53,731 bases of DNA, taken from contig NZ_JAGGOT010000025.1 of assembly GCF_018614195.1 (NCBI RefSeq), positions 30,630 to 84,360 of the forward strand, given 5' to 3'. Below the pieces are notes generated by a model that was not told where the DNA came from, did not search any database, and saw only the letters and a list, made by a program, of their open reading frames with translations. The stretch comes from Streptomyces sp. ISL-43 (lineage in GTDB: Bacteria; Actinomycetota; Actinomycetes; Streptomycetales; Streptomycetaceae). The position numbers and the translations under genes were made by a program. Of the stretch, positions 17,136 through 26,154 are shown piece by piece; within the stretch, counting starts at the first letter, position 1, and every line of letters begins with the position of its first letter.

Positions 17136-17837
17136 TCAGGCCACGCAGTTCATCAGGGAGCCCACCGGAGCCGTGCGGTAGCGGGCCCAGTACGTCTCGT
17201 CCCGGTTCGCGCACGCGGGCGGGGTCCGGGTCGGCTGCCAGGCGACCGTCGTGAAGCCGGCGTCGGCCGCGGCCTCCGCGAAGTCGGCGTGGGCCCATTC
17301 CCGGCATTCGAAGGGGACGGGCGGATCGGTCTCCAGCCGGGCCCGCAGCAGGGGCGCGTCGCCGCCCGGAGCCCGCTCGACGACGCTGATCCCGTACGGC
17401 GTCCAGTCCGCGTACGGGAAGGCGCCCGGGTTCGGCACGATGGCGAGGAGCCGTCCCCCGGGGCGCAGGCCGGCGCGCACGGCCCGGAACATGGCGTGCA
17501 GGGCGGTCCGGTCGTGGGCCTGGTTGAACAGGTAGACGGCGGTGGCCAGGTCGAAGGGGCCCAGTGCCGCGATGTCCGCGGCTTCGGCGACGACGTACTC
17601 GACATCGCCCCCGCCCTGCCTGGCCTGCCGGATGCGTTCGGGGCAGCTGTCGACGCCCACCGTCCGGCGGGCTCCGCCGCTGGCCAGCAGCCGGGTGGTG
17701 GACCCGTGCCCGCAGGCCGCGTCGAGGGTGTCGAGGCCGCGGACTCCGCCGAGGGCGTCCAGCGCGGTGCGCAGGGTGAAGGCGTCGGCGACCGAGAAGG
17801 CCGGCGGGGGCGTTGACGTGTCGTACTGCTGTCGCAT
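17136..17837 (-). CDS. Class I SAM-dependent methyltransferase
   Basis: A protein of about 233 residues starting MRQQYDTS. DTLDAACGHGSTTRLLASGG is motif I for SAM binding. VGVDSCPERIRQAR is the acidic strand, LATAVYLFNQAHDRTALHAMF motif II, and LRPGGRLLAIVPNPG the post-II strand. The substrate is unknown. The start is uncertain: the ribosome site before 17837 is weak and the frame stays open to 18038, but those extra residues are not family-like. It converges with the esterase gene across a GC-rich gap that contains a 6-bp hairpin at 17099-17115. Confidence 0.85.
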   Translation of the reverse strand: MRQQYDTSTPPPAFSVADAFTLRTALDALGGVRGLDTLDAACGHGSTTRLLASGGARRTVGVDSCPERIRQARQGGGDVEYVVAEAADIAALGPFDLATAVYLFNQAHDRTALHAMFRAVRAGLRPGGRLLAIVPNPGAFPYADWTPYGISVVERAPGGDAPLLRARLETDPPVPFECREWAHADFAEAAADAGFTTVAWQPTRTPPACANRDETYWARYRTAPVGSLMNCVA

Positions 17838-18223
17838 GTCCGCAAGCCTGCCCGGATGGTGGGGCCGCAGGACGGTTCCGGGGCCGGACCTCCCCCGGAC
17901 GGGGGAGGCGTTCGGGTCAGTCCCTACGGCGTTCGGGGCGCTCCGGGCGGCCACGTCGGTCATGGTGAGGGCGGCGACGGGCGTGCCGGCGGGTGGTGCG
18001 TTCGGCGGCGCGGTCGGAGACCGGGGCGGCGATGGCACGGTGGGTTTCGCCGTGGGTCCTCGCCGACCCCCGGATGAGGATCGAGATCGAGGCGTACGCC
18101 CGCCGCCGGAACCTCACGGGGTGCACCCACGTCTGATCGCCGCACCGGCTGAGTACGATCACCTACGCCAGTCTGAGTACGCGAACAGTTGCCCGCCGCG
18201 CGCGGCGCCGGAAAGGTGAACGC
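17838..18223. other. Intergenic region before the lipoprotein
   Basis: I see no complete gene here. A short plus-strand stretch ending at 18136 (VLADPRMRIEIEAYARRR) looks like the C-terminal strand of a RidA/YjgF protein and may be a relic. Two exact copies of CTGAGTACG, 24 nt apart (18149-18157 and 18173-18181), lie just before the lipoprotein start and could be promoter or operator half-sites. Confidence 0.35.
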
Positions 18224-18958
18224 ATGCGCCGACTGCTGCTGCTCGCCCCGCTGTTGCTGTTCACCGCCGGCTGCGGGGTGGTGCAGTCCTCCGAGGACGA
18301 TGCGACGGACGCCGCACGGGATGTGGCCAGGAAGGCGGGCGAGCGGCTCCACAGCCAGCGTCCGCGCACGGCGGAGGAGGTCGGGCGCTCCGCTTCCGGT
18401 ATCGACGGGGTGGAGGTACTGCGGGTGACGGGTACCTCGACACATGACGGGGACGGCGTCGACGTGGTCGTCCGCACGTCCGGCTCGGCGTTCAACGAAT
18501 GGCTCGACGCCGAGGAGGTCTTCGTGCGGCGCTGTTTCGCGGTGCGGGTGTCGCCCAAGTCGGAGTGGCGCGAGGATCCCCGTGACGTGGACTGCCCGGA
18601 TGGCCCTCCGCTGACCTTCGCCCCGCCGCCCGAACCGCCTCGGCTGCCGTACGAGGAGCTCCAGGCGAAACTCCCCCGGGTGCCGGAGGGCGGCCGGGTG
18701 GACGAGGCCGAGGTGCGCCGTACGCTCGCCGCCCTGGACCTGCATCCGGCGATCCGTATCGAGGTGAAGGCGGACGGCGACCGGGTCGGCGTTCTCCTGT
18801 CGGTAAAGGGCAACCACTTCGACGCGCAGGACTGCCTTCTCGCCCGTGTGGGCCCCGGCGCCACCAAGGTGTGGGTGCCGCCCCGGATCCAGCGGATGCC
18901 CGGAGAGGGCGGCTGCACCATCGGCAACGCACTGGACCCGATGCCGTCACCGCACTGA
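18224..18958 (+). CDS. Lipoprotein of unknown function
   Basis: A 244-residue protein with a clear lipoprotein signal: MRRLLLLAPLLLFTAGC, where the lipobox FTAGC places the lipidated Cys at residue 17. The mature protein is charged, has a Pro-rich segment in the middle (FAPPPEPPRLPYEEL) and four or so cysteines that could pair outside the cell. I recognise no domain. Its last 12 nt overlap the end of the converging LysR gene. Confidence 0.82.
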   Translation: MRRLLLLAPLLLFTAGCGVVQSSEDDATDAARDVARKAGERLHSQRPRTAEEVGRSASGIDGVEVLRVTGTSTHDGDGVDVVVRTSGSAFNEWLDAEEVFVRRCFAVRVSPKSEWREDPRDVDCPDGPPLTFAPPPEPPRLPYEELQAKLPRVPEGGRVDEAEVRRTLAALDLHPAIRIEVKADGDRVGVLLSVKGNHFDAQDCLLARVGPGATKVWVPPRIQRMPGEGGCTIGNALDPMPSPH

Positions 18959-19678
18959 GCGGGGTACCTGGCTCCGGCGAAAGCCTTGGCCCGGCCGCAT
19001 CAGCGCGCGGGCGCAGTCGCGCAGCCACGCATGGCCGGGGTCGGCGTCGTGGCGCGGATGCCAGGCCATGCCGAAGGGCAACGGCGGTAGATCGAGGGGG
19101 ACTTCGAAGACCTCCAGACCCAATGCGGTGGCGAGTGACTCGGCCTGACTGGTGATCAGCCCGACGAGGTCGGATTCACGGAGCACGAAGAGGGAGGCGG
19201 GGAAGGTTCCGACGCTGCCCACCACCTGCCGGGTGATCCCCTGTTCGGCGAGCGCGGTGTCCACGGGGCCCTCCAGGCGGCCGCGTCGGGAGACGATCAG
19301 GTGCCGGGCGGCGGCGAACCGGCGCGCGGTGACGGGCCCCCGCAGCAGCGGGTGTCCGGAGCGCGCGACGGCCGGCATGCGCTCGTCGGCGAGGTGCTCG
19401 ATCCGCACTTCCGGGGAACGGGTGTCGATCATGCCGAGTTCCAAGTCGGCGACGCCCTCGCGCAGCGCCGGCACGTCGATGTGGCTCTCGGCCAGGGCCC
19501 GGACCAGGGCGGGGTCGCCGAGGGCCTTGCGGATCCGGCCGAGGGTGCGGCTCATGGCGGGCTCGGACAGGTGCAGCCGGGCCGCCGCCCGGGACACGCT
19601 CGGCTCCTCGACGAGGACGTCCAGGGCGACGAGGAGGTTCAGATCGAGCCCAGGGGCGCCGGATTGCGTCACGCGCAT
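18947..19678 (-). CDS. LysR family regulator with a probable internal deletion
   Basis: 243 residues from an ATG at 19678, about 60 short of a normal LysR protein. The N-terminal domain is intact (DLNLLVALDVLVEEPSVSRAAARLHLSEPAMSRTLGRIRKALGDPALVRA). It then runs directly into LAESHIDVPALREGVADLELG, which in related proteins follows a linker helix and the first strand of the effector domain. The reading frame is kept. The missing part is what joins the DNA-binding and sensor domains, so the product is probably defective. Its divergent neighbour, an MFS transporter, is also truncated; such LysR/MFS pairs normally control drug efflux. A longer open frame in the same phase upstream is only a shadow. 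Confidence 0.75.
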   Translation of the reverse strand: MRVTQSGAPGLDLNLLVALDVLVEEPSVSRAAARLHLSEPAMSRTLGRIRKALGDPALVRALAESHIDVPALREGVADLELGMIDTRSPEVRIEHLADERMPAVARSGHPLLRGPVTARRFAAARHLIVSRRGRLEGPVDTALAEQGITRQVVGSVGTFPASLFVLRESDLVGLITSQAESLATALGLEVFEVPLDLPPLPFGMAWHPRHDADPGHAWLRDCARALMRPGQGFRRSQVPRSVR

Positions 19679-19843
19679 GGACCCCTTGCATGACTTGCAC
19701 TGGAAAGCAGGTCGGTCCAACCCTACGGTGAACACGGGACAGGGGGCCGCGACCGGACGGCCGCCCGCCCCGGCATCCGCCGCCGGCCCGCCACCCGATC
19801 TGGCGGGCCCTGTTCTGGGCCGAGCGCCCCGGCGCGCAGCCCC

Positions 19844-20374
19844 CGCGCCAAGGGCTTCTCCCCGGCCCAGACGGGCTTCGCGATCGTCCCGCTGACCGTC
19901 GGCATGGCCCTGGTGCCCGAGTACGGCGCCCGGCTCCAGGAGCGGACCGGGCCCCGGCTGCCCGTCGGCGCCGGGCTCGGCCTGATCGGCGGCGGCCTGC
20001 TGCTGGTCTCCACCGCCGACGCGGGCACCCCGTACGCCCTCTACCTGCTGGTGCTGTCGGTCGGCACCGGGCTGTGCGCGCCCGCGCTGACGCTGACCGT
20101 GGTGGCCGAGCTGCCCGCGCACCAGGCGGGGCTGGGCTCCGGCCTGAACACCGCGGCCCGCGAGATCGGCGCGGCCCTCGGGGTCGCGGTGGTCGGCACG
20201 GTGCCGGCCTCCCGCTTCCACGGGGTGCCGCACGATTCCGCCCAGGTCACGGCCTTCACGGACGCCATGGGGGCGGGACTGCGTACGGCGGCCGCGGTGC
20301 TGCCGGTGTCGGCGGTCGCCGTGGTGGCGGGCTACCGGGACCGCGCGCCGGCCGGAACCGGGCCGTCGGCCTGA
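19844..20374 (+). pseudogene. MFS (DHA2-type) transporter, C-terminal fragment
   Basis: The frame reads AKGFSPAQTGFAIVPLTVGMALVPEYGARLQERTGPR, then hydrophobic helices (LPVGAGLGLIGGGLLLVS, YLLVLSVGTGLCAPALTLTVV) and the typical GLGSGLNTAAREIGAALGVAVVGTV of the last third of 14-helix DHA2 transporters. The first 250-300 residues are missing: upstream is only about 100 bp of sequence with no suitable start. An ATG at 19904 would give 156 residues, not a working transporter. The gene is divergent from the shortened LysR gene. Confidence 0.8.
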
Positions 20375-20377
20375 GGT

Positions 20378-22792
20378 GTGAGGGCGAACCCGTCCGCCCG
20401 GGCGCATCCTGGAGGGGTGACGGCGAGACCGGATACCGACGGCCCCCTCACGGACGCCACGGCCCGGGTGCTCGCGCGGGCCGCTCTCGATGCCGTGGGG
20501 GCCGTCGGCGGGTACGCGGGCGGGGTCTACCTGCGCTCCGGCACCGAGGGCCTGTTGCGGATGGCTTCCTTGACCGGGATCCCGGGGGCGCTGTTCCGCC
20601 CCTGGTGGCGGATGCACGTGAACCGCCTGTACCCCGTCGCCGAGGCGTACCGCTCCGGTCAGTCCGTGCACCTGCCCGACGCGGAATCGGCGATGCGGCG
20701 CTTCCCCCAGCTGATGGCCGGGCTGCCGTTCCCCTTCGGGTCGCTGTACGAGCCGGTGACCCGCGGGGCAGAGCGCTACGGCGTGCTGGTGGTCCTGCGC
20801 CCGGCCACCCCCGGGGTCCCGGTCGGTGCGGGCGACCGCGAGCGGCTGCGCGCGGTGGCGCACCGGCTGGCCGGGGAGCTGTCCGCGCTCGCCGCGGGCG
20901 GGGCCCCGGTGGTGTGGGAGGGCGACCCGGTGTGCGTGGCCGGCTCCGGCCCGGCGCGGGACGGGCCGCGCTCCGCGGGTGACGCGCCCGACCCGGTGGG
21001 GCACGTACGCGGCCAGGCGGGCGACTCGGCAGGCGAATCGCCGGGCGGTGCCCGCGCGGCCGTGGACCGGCTGGACCACGCCGTCCTGTCCGTGGACCGG
21101 CAGGGCGTGATCGTGTTCGCCAACTCCGCCGCCCGCTCCGGCGCCGAGACCCTGCTCGGCGCCGAAGGCACAGAAGGCGCCGAAGGGGCCGGCCTGACCG
21201 GGCGGGTGCTGTGGGAGGTGCTGCCCTGGCTCGGGCAGCCCGCGTACGAGGACCATTTCCGGGCCGTGTACCTGTCCCCCACGCCGGTGCACTTCCAGGC
21301 CTTCCGACGCCGCCGGCAACCGCCCCCGCAGTGGCTGTCGGTGGGCCTGCACCCCGGTCCCGACGGGATCACCGTCACCGTCTCCGCGGCCGAACCACCC
21401 GCGTACGCACCCGAGTCGGTCGTGCGACCCGGCGGGGGGCTCGGGCCCCCCGGCCTCGGAGCGCCCGGCCTCGGCTCGCCCGGCCTCGGCTCGCCCGCCG
21501 ACCGGGCTTCGGCCCTGTACCGCCCGGTGGCCCTCGCGATCGCGCTGACCGAGGCGGTGACGGCCCGCCAGGTGTCGGCGGTGGTCACCGAGGAACTGCT
21601 CCCGGCCTTCGGCGGGCGCCAGTTGGCGATCTACCTGTTGGACGAGGGACATCTGCACCTGGCTTGGGAGACGGGCTTCCCCAGGGGCTTCCTCAACCGG
21701 TTCGACGGGGTCGCGCTGGACGTCCGGCTGCCGGGGGTGGAGACCCTCACCTCGGGCCGGCCGCTGTTCTTCGAGTCGATGCAGCACCTGGCCTCCGCCT
21801 ACCCGGGGATCCCGCTGGACGCCGACGTCGGGGCCCGCGCGTTCCTCCCGCTGATCGCCTCCGGCCGGCCGGTCGGCTCGTGCATCCTCGGCTTCGACGC
21901 GCCGCGCGGCTTCAGCCCGGAGGAGCGTACGGTACTCACGGCGCTGGCCGGGCTGATCGCGCAGGCCCTGGAGCGGGCGCGGCGCTACGACAGCGAGGCC
22001 GCGCTGGCCCGTGGGCTCCAGGCGGCGCTGCTGCCGCACCGGCTGCCGGTGCGCGAGCACGTGGTCACGGTGGGGCGGTACCTGCCCGGCACCGCCGGGA
22101 TGGACGTCGGCGGCGACTGGTACGACGTCCTCGACGCGGGCGGCGGACGCCTCGCGCTGGTCATCGGCGACGTACAGGGCCACGGGGTGGCGGCTGCCGC
22201 CACCATGGGACAACTACGCAGCGCCGTACGGGCCTTCGCGCTCAGCGGCAACACCCCGGAGCAGGTGTTCCGCGGCACGAACCAGCTGCTCATCGACCTC
22301 GACCCGGGCCAGTTCGCGAGCTGCTGCTACGTACTCCTCGACCCGGCGACGGGCCTCGTCCTCGCCGTCCGGGCCGGGCACCCGCAGCCGCTGCTGCGGC
22401 ATCCGGGCGGCCGGACCGAGGTGCTGGACCTGCCGGGCGGCGTCGTGCTCGGCATCGACGCCGAAGCCGACTATCCGGTGACGCGGTTCCGGATCGAGCC
22501 GGGGGCGGTGCTCGCCCTGTACACCGACGGGCTCGTGGAGATCCCGGGCACGGACATCGACGTAGGGGTGGAGCGGTTGCGGGCCGCGCTGGCGGGCGCA
22601 GGTCCCGCCCCGCTGACGGAGACGGCGGACCTGCTGGTCGCCGAGGCGGGGAACTCCGCCGACCGGCCGGACGACATCGCCCTGCTGCTGGCGTCCCGGA
22701 CGGACGGGGCGACCGGGGACGGAACGGCTGGGGCGGCCGGGGCGGACGAGGCGGCCGAGGCGGCCGAGGCCGACCGGCAGGACGCCGCGTAG
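20378..22792 (+). CDS. PP2C/SpoIIE-type protein phosphatase with GAF/PAS sensors
   Basis: About 800 residues. An N-terminal GAF-like domain (about 20-165) and a PAS-like domain (about 225-340, DHAVLSVDRQGVIVFANSAA) come first. A Gly/Pro-rich linker with GLGxPGLG repeats and a second GAF domain (about 370-525) follow. The C-terminal SpoIIE phosphatase has the metal-binding aspartates in DVGGDWYDVL, IGDVQGHGVAAAATMG, LYTDGLVE and PDDIALL. Such proteins dephosphorylate anti-sigma-factor antagonists. Unlike the phosphatase at the right end of the window, it has no HATPase (anti-sigma kinase) domain. The start is uncertain: GTG at 20378, or GTG at 20417, which has GGAGG unusually close to it. Confidence 0.9.
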   Translation: MRANPSARAHPGGVTARPDTDGPLTDATARVLARAALDAVGAVGGYAGGVYLRSGTEGLLRMASLTGIPGALFRPWWRMHVNRLYPVAEAYRSGQSVHLPDAESAMRRFPQLMAGLPFPFGSLYEPVTRGAERYGVLVVLRPATPGVPVGAGDRERLRAVAHRLAGELSALAAGGAPVVWEGDPVCVAGSGPARDGPRSAGDAPDPVGHVRGQAGDSAGESPGGARAAVDRLDHAVLSVDRQGVIVFANSAARSGAETLLGAEGTEGAEGAGLTGRVLWEVLPWLGQPAYEDHFRAVYLSPTPVHFQAFRRRRQPPPQWLSVGLHPGPDGITVTVSAAEPPAYAPESVVRPGGGLGPPGLGAPGLGSPGLGSPADRASALYRPVALAIALTEAVTARQVSAVVTEELLPAFGGRQLAIYLLDEGHLHLAWETGFPRGFLNRFDGVALDVRLPGVETLTSGRPLFFESMQHLASAYPGIPLDADVGARAFLPLIASGRPVGSCILGFDAPRGFSPEERTVLTALAGLIAQALERARRYDSEAALARGLQAALLPHRLPVREHVVTVGRYLPGTAGMDVGGDWYDVLDAGGGRLALVIGDVQGHGVAAAATMGQLRSAVRAFALSGNTPEQVFRGTNQLLIDLDPGQFASCCYVLLDPATGLVLAVRAGHPQPLLRHPGGRTEVLDLPGGVVLGIDAEADYPVTRFRIEPGAVLALYTDGLVEIPGTDIDVGVERLRAALAGAGPAPLTETADLLVAEAGNSADRPDDIALLLASRTDGATGDGTAGAAGADEAAEAAEADRQDAA

Positions 22793-22985
22793 GGCTCAGC
22801 AGCTGCCCGACGACGCCCGGATCGTGGACGCGCCGTTCCTGGAGGGCGCCGTGGCTCGGGCGCGCCTTCCCCGTGCGGGCCTGCCGCCGGGCCCGTCGGT
22901 GGTTGTCGGTGGCGGTTGGTAGAACTGTTGTCGGACGACACGCACGGCGGGGCCATCACCCGCCACACCGGCAGGAGCAGCGCAC

Positions 22986-23936
22986 ATGACCATCGGGGAC
23001 CACCTGAGCGAGCTGGGCGGCCTGCCGGCCTTCGACTTCCCGGGGCCGGAGGACACCCGCGCGCTACCCGGGGCCGCGGCCGTGGCCTGGCGGATCTCGG
23101 CGGACGTCTACGACGCCGATGAGGAATGGCCGCAGGCCTTCGCCCGGTTCGCCGACTCCGTGGACACCCGGCAGGTGCGGGCCCTGATCGTGGGCGGCTG
23201 GTCCGATGCCTACGACAGCCCCGACGCCGAAATCATCGTGGCACTCGTCGATGCCGCCGAGCGGTTCCCCGCGCTGCGGGCCCTGTTCGTCGGCGACGCC
23301 ACGGCCGAGGAGTGCGAGATCTCCTGGATCCAGCAGTCGGACGTGAGCCCGCTGCTCCGGGCGTATCCCGCACTGGAGGAGTTCGGGGTGCGCGGCGGCG
23401 ACGGCCTGGTCTTCCCACCCCTGAAACACGACGCGCTGCGCGTGCTGCGCATCGAGACCGGCGGGCTGCCGGGGGAGGTGGTGCGCGGGGTCGCGCAGAG
23501 CGATTTCCCCGCGCTCACCGAGCTCGACCTGTGGCTGGGCACGCCCGACTACGGCGGGGACGCGGAAGTCACCGACCTGGCACCGTTCCTGAGCGGCGAG
23601 CGGCTGCCGGCCCTGCGCCGGCTCGCGCTGCGCAACAGCGAGATCCAGAACGACATCGCGGCGGCGCTCGCCACCGCTCCTGTCGTGGAGCGGCTGGAGG
23701 TCCTGGACCTCTCCATGGGCGTCCTGGGCGACGAGGGCGTCCAAGCCCTGCTGGCCGGCCGCCCGCTCACCCACCTCACCAAGCTCGACCTCCACCACCA
23801 CTACGTCACCGAGCCGTTCCGGGTGCGGATCCGCGAGGCGCTGTCCCCGCACGGCGTGGAGGTGGACCTCGGCGACGTCCAGGCCCCACGCGTCCACGGC
23901 GACGTCGTGCACCGCTACATCGCGGTGGCGGAGTGA
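22986..23936 (+). CDS. STM4015 family protein (leucine-rich-repeat-like)
   Basis: 316 residues from an ATG with AGGAG before it. Repeated strand-turn units (FPALRALFVGD, YPALEEFGVRGG, HDALRVLRIETGG, FPALTELDLWLG, LPALRRLALRNSEI, VERLEVLDLSMG, LTHLTKLDLHHHY) give a short leucine-rich-repeat solenoid, as in the STM4015 family named after Salmonella. No signal peptide, so it is cytoplasmic. It is the first gene of a four-gene operon; its TGA shares the A with the next ATG (TGATG). It may bind a partner or substrate of the two radical SAM enzymes. Function unknown. Confidence 0.85.
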   Translation: MTIGDHLSELGGLPAFDFPGPEDTRALPGAAAVAWRISADVYDADEEWPQAFARFADSVDTRQVRALIVGGWSDAYDSPDAEIIVALVDAAERFPALRALFVGDATAEECEISWIQQSDVSPLLRAYPALEEFGVRGGDGLVFPPLKHDALRVLRIETGGLPGEVVRGVAQSDFPALTELDLWLGTPDYGGDAEVTDLAPFLSGERLPALRRLALRNSEIQNDIAAALATAPVVERLEVLDLSMGVLGDEGVQALLAGRPLTHLTKLDLHHHYVTEPFRVRIREALSPHGVEVDLGDVQAPRVHGDVVHRYIAVAE

Positions 23937-24826
23937 TGCGTACGGCGCCCGCCGCGGCCACATCCGCCGTCGGCGATCCGGGAAGCGGCACGCCCCCGCC
24001 CACCCCCGACATGAACGAGGTCGTCGGCCGCGACGACCTGCTGCTCGTCACCCTCGACACGCTGCGCCACGACGTCGCCGCCCGGCTGGCCGCCGAAGGG
24101 AGGATCCCGAACCTGGCGGCGCACCTGCCCGGCGGGGCCTGGGAGCGGCGGCACGCGCCGGGGAGCTTCACCTACGCCTCCCACCAGGCGATGTTCGCCG
24201 GCTTCCTGCCCACGCCCGAAGGGCCCGGCCCGCATCCGCGGCTGTTCGCGGCCCGGTTCCCCGGCAGCGAGACGACCGCCGGGCGCACGTGGGTGTTCGA
24301 CACCCCGGACCTGGTGTCGGGGCTGGCCGGGGCCGGCTACCGGACCGTGTGCGTGGGAGGCGTCGGCTTCTTCAACAAGGCCGCCGCGCTGGGCTCCGTA
24401 CTGCCCGGAATGTTCCAGGAGAGCCACTGGGAGCCCGAGTTCGGGGTGGCGTCGCCGACGTCCTTCGAGGCTCAGGTGGCGTGCGCCGAGCGCGTCGTGG
24501 CCGGACTGCCGCGCGACCGGCGGCTGTTCCTCTTCCTGAACGTGTCGGCTATGCACCAGCCCAACTGGTTCCACTCCCCCGGGGCGACGGCGGCGAACGG
24601 GGACTCCTCGGAGACGCACGCGGCCGCGCTGGAGTACGTGGACCGGCACGTCGGGCGGCTCTTCGACGCGATGCGCTCGCGGCGCCGCTGCTTCGTGATC
24701 GTCTGCTCCGACCACGGGACGACGTACGGGGACGACGGGTACACCGGCCACCGGCTCGCCCACGAGGCGGTCTGGACGGTCCCGTACGCGCAGTTCTCCC
24801 TGAGCCACGAGGAGCCGACCGGCTGA
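23936..24826 (+). CDS. STM4013/SEN3800 family hydrolase (alkaline-phosphatase-like fold)
   Basis: About 296 residues. LLVTLDTLRHDVAARLAAEGRIPNLAAHL with a metal-binding Asp and a nucleophile-position Thr, SFTYASHQAMFAGFLPT, NVSAMHQPNW and VIVCSDHGTTYGDDGYTGHRLAHEAVWTVPYA give the layout of the alkaline-phosphatase/sulfatase superfamily. The SDHG and GH motifs supply the C-terminal metal ligands. It probably hydrolyses a phosphate, phosphonate or sulfate ester. Start and stop both overlap neighbours in TGATG, so it is translationally coupled on both sides. A GTG one codon upstream is an alternative start. Confidence 0.85.
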   Translation: MRTAPAAATSAVGDPGSGTPPPTPDMNEVVGRDDLLLVTLDTLRHDVAARLAAEGRIPNLAAHLPGGAWERRHAPGSFTYASHQAMFAGFLPTPEGPGPHPRLFAARFPGSETTAGRTWVFDTPDLVSGLAGAGYRTVCVGGVGFFNKAAALGSVLPGMFQESHWEPEFGVASPTSFEAQVACAERVVAGLPRDRRLFLFLNVSAMHQPNWFHSPGATAANGDSSETHAAALEYVDRHVGRLFDAMRSRRRCFVIVCSDHGTTYGDDGYTGHRLAHEAVWTVPYAQFSLSHEEPTG

Positions 24827-26154
24827 TGGAATCCACCACCCCGTACGAGAGTTACGTGTACGCCTACCCGCACAAGACGGCGTACCGCCCTCTGCCCGAG
24901 CGGCCCGCGCTGCGCGAGCTGTGGGCGGATCAGCCCAAGGACGCCCTCTCGCTCTACCTCCACGTCCCCTTCTGCGAGGTGCGCTGCGGATTCTGCAACC
25001 TCTTCACTCGGATCGGCGCGCCGGAGGGGCTGACCACCGCCTATCTCGACGCGCTGGAACGGCAGGCGACGGCGGTCCGCGAGGCGCTGGACCCCGCGGA
25101 GCCGGTGCGTTTCGCGGCGGCGGCCTTCGGCGGCGGAACGCCGACCTTCCTGACGGCGTCGGAGCTGGAGCGGCTCTGCGACATCGCGGAGAAGCGCGCG
25201 GGCGCCGATCTGCGGTCGGTCCCGCTGTCGGTGGAGGCCTCGCCGTCCACCGTCACTGCGGACCGGCTGGCCGTCCTCGCCGACCGGGGTACGACGCGGC
25301 TGAGCCTGGGCGTGCAGAGCTTCGTGGCCGAGGAGGCGCGTTCGGCGGTCCGGCCGCAGAAGCGCGCGACCGTGGAGGCGGCGCTGTCGCTGATACGGGA
25401 CGCGGCGATACCGGTGCTCAACATCGATCTGATCTACGGCATCGACGGGCAGACCGAGGCGAGCTGGCGCCAGTCCCTGGACGCGGCCCTCGCGTGGCGG
25501 CCGGAGGAGCTCTACCTCTACCCGCTGTACGTGCGCCCCCTGACGGGCCTGGGGCGCCGGCCGGGCGAGTCCTCGGCCGCCGGGTGGGACGAGCAGCGGC
25601 TGCGGCTCTACCGGGCCGGGCGCGACCACCTGCTGGCCGCCGGGTACGAGCAGGTGTCGATGCGGATGTTCCGCCGGGCGGACGCACCGGCGCAGGGCGC
25701 CGAGGACTACGCCTGCCAGACGGACGGCATGATCGGCCTGGGCTGCGGGGCACGCTCCTACACGGCCGAGCTGCACTACTCCTTCGACTACGCGGTCGGC
25801 ATGGGCGAGATCCGCGGCATCATCGACGCGTACGTGCGGCGCCCGGAGGCGGACTTCGCGCGCGCCGATCACGGCCGGTGGATCGACGCGGAGGAGGCGC
25901 GGCGGCGGCACCTGCTGCAGTCGCTGCTCCAGGCGCGGGGCATGCCGGTGGCCGAGTACCGCGAGCGGTTCGGGAGCGATCCGCGGGAGGACTTCCCGGC
26001 GGAGCTGGCGGCCTTCGGGGAGAGCGGCTGGCTCGTGGACGACGCGGAGCTGCTGCGGCTGACCCCGGAGGGGCTGGCGCACTCGGACGCGGCCGGCCCG
26101 GCGCTGTTCTCCGCGGACGTGCGGGCCGCGATGGCCGCCTACGAGCGCAAGTGA
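24826..26154 (+). CDS. STM4012 family radical SAM protein
   Basis: A 442-residue protein related to coproporphyrinogen-dehydrogenase/HemW-type radical SAM enzymes. LYLHVPFCEVRCGFCNLFTR carries the 4Fe-4S cysteines Cys50, Cys54 and Cys57 (CxxxCxxC). AAFGGGTPTFL and VSMRMFRRADA, then IGLGCGARSYT, are the usual downstream motifs of that branch. The C-terminal HemN-like domain (about 350-440) is present. It is not expected to be a haem enzyme, because it sits in the STM4011-4015 gene set. TGATG overlap with the hydrolase gene and a 4-nt GTGA overlap with the next gene show tight coupling. Confidence 0.9.
   Translation: MESTTPYESYVYAYPHKTAYRPLPERPALRELWADQPKDALSLYLHVPFCEVRCGFCNLFTRIGAPEGLTTAYLDALERQATAVREALDPAEPVRFAAAAFGGGTPTFLTASELERLCDIAEKRAGADLRSVPLSVEASPSTVTADRLAVLADRGTTRLSLGVQSFVAEEARSAVRPQKRATVEAALSLIRDAAIPVLNIDLIYGIDGQTEASWRQSLDAALAWRPEELYLYPLYVRPLTGLGRRPGESSAAGWDEQRLRLYRAGRDHLLAAGYEQVSMRMFRRADAPAQGAEDYACQTDGMIGLGCGARSYTAELHYSFDYAVGMGEIRGIIDAYVRRPEADFARADHGRWIDAEEARRRHLLQSLLQARGMPVAEYRERFGSDPREDFPAELAAFGESGWLVDDAELLRLTPEGLAHSDAAGPALFSADVRAAMAAYERK

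Noticed and set aside
18056..18136. A RidA/YjgF C-terminal relic before the lipoprotein
   Set aside because: Only about 25 codons resemble it, which is too little to annotate; noted under the intergenic entry.
18947..22213. A 1088-residue minus-strand open frame
   Set aside because: Only its last 243 codons are a LysR protein; the rest is the antisense of the SpoIIE phosphatase and MFS remnant, with Arg/Gly/Pro-rich composition.
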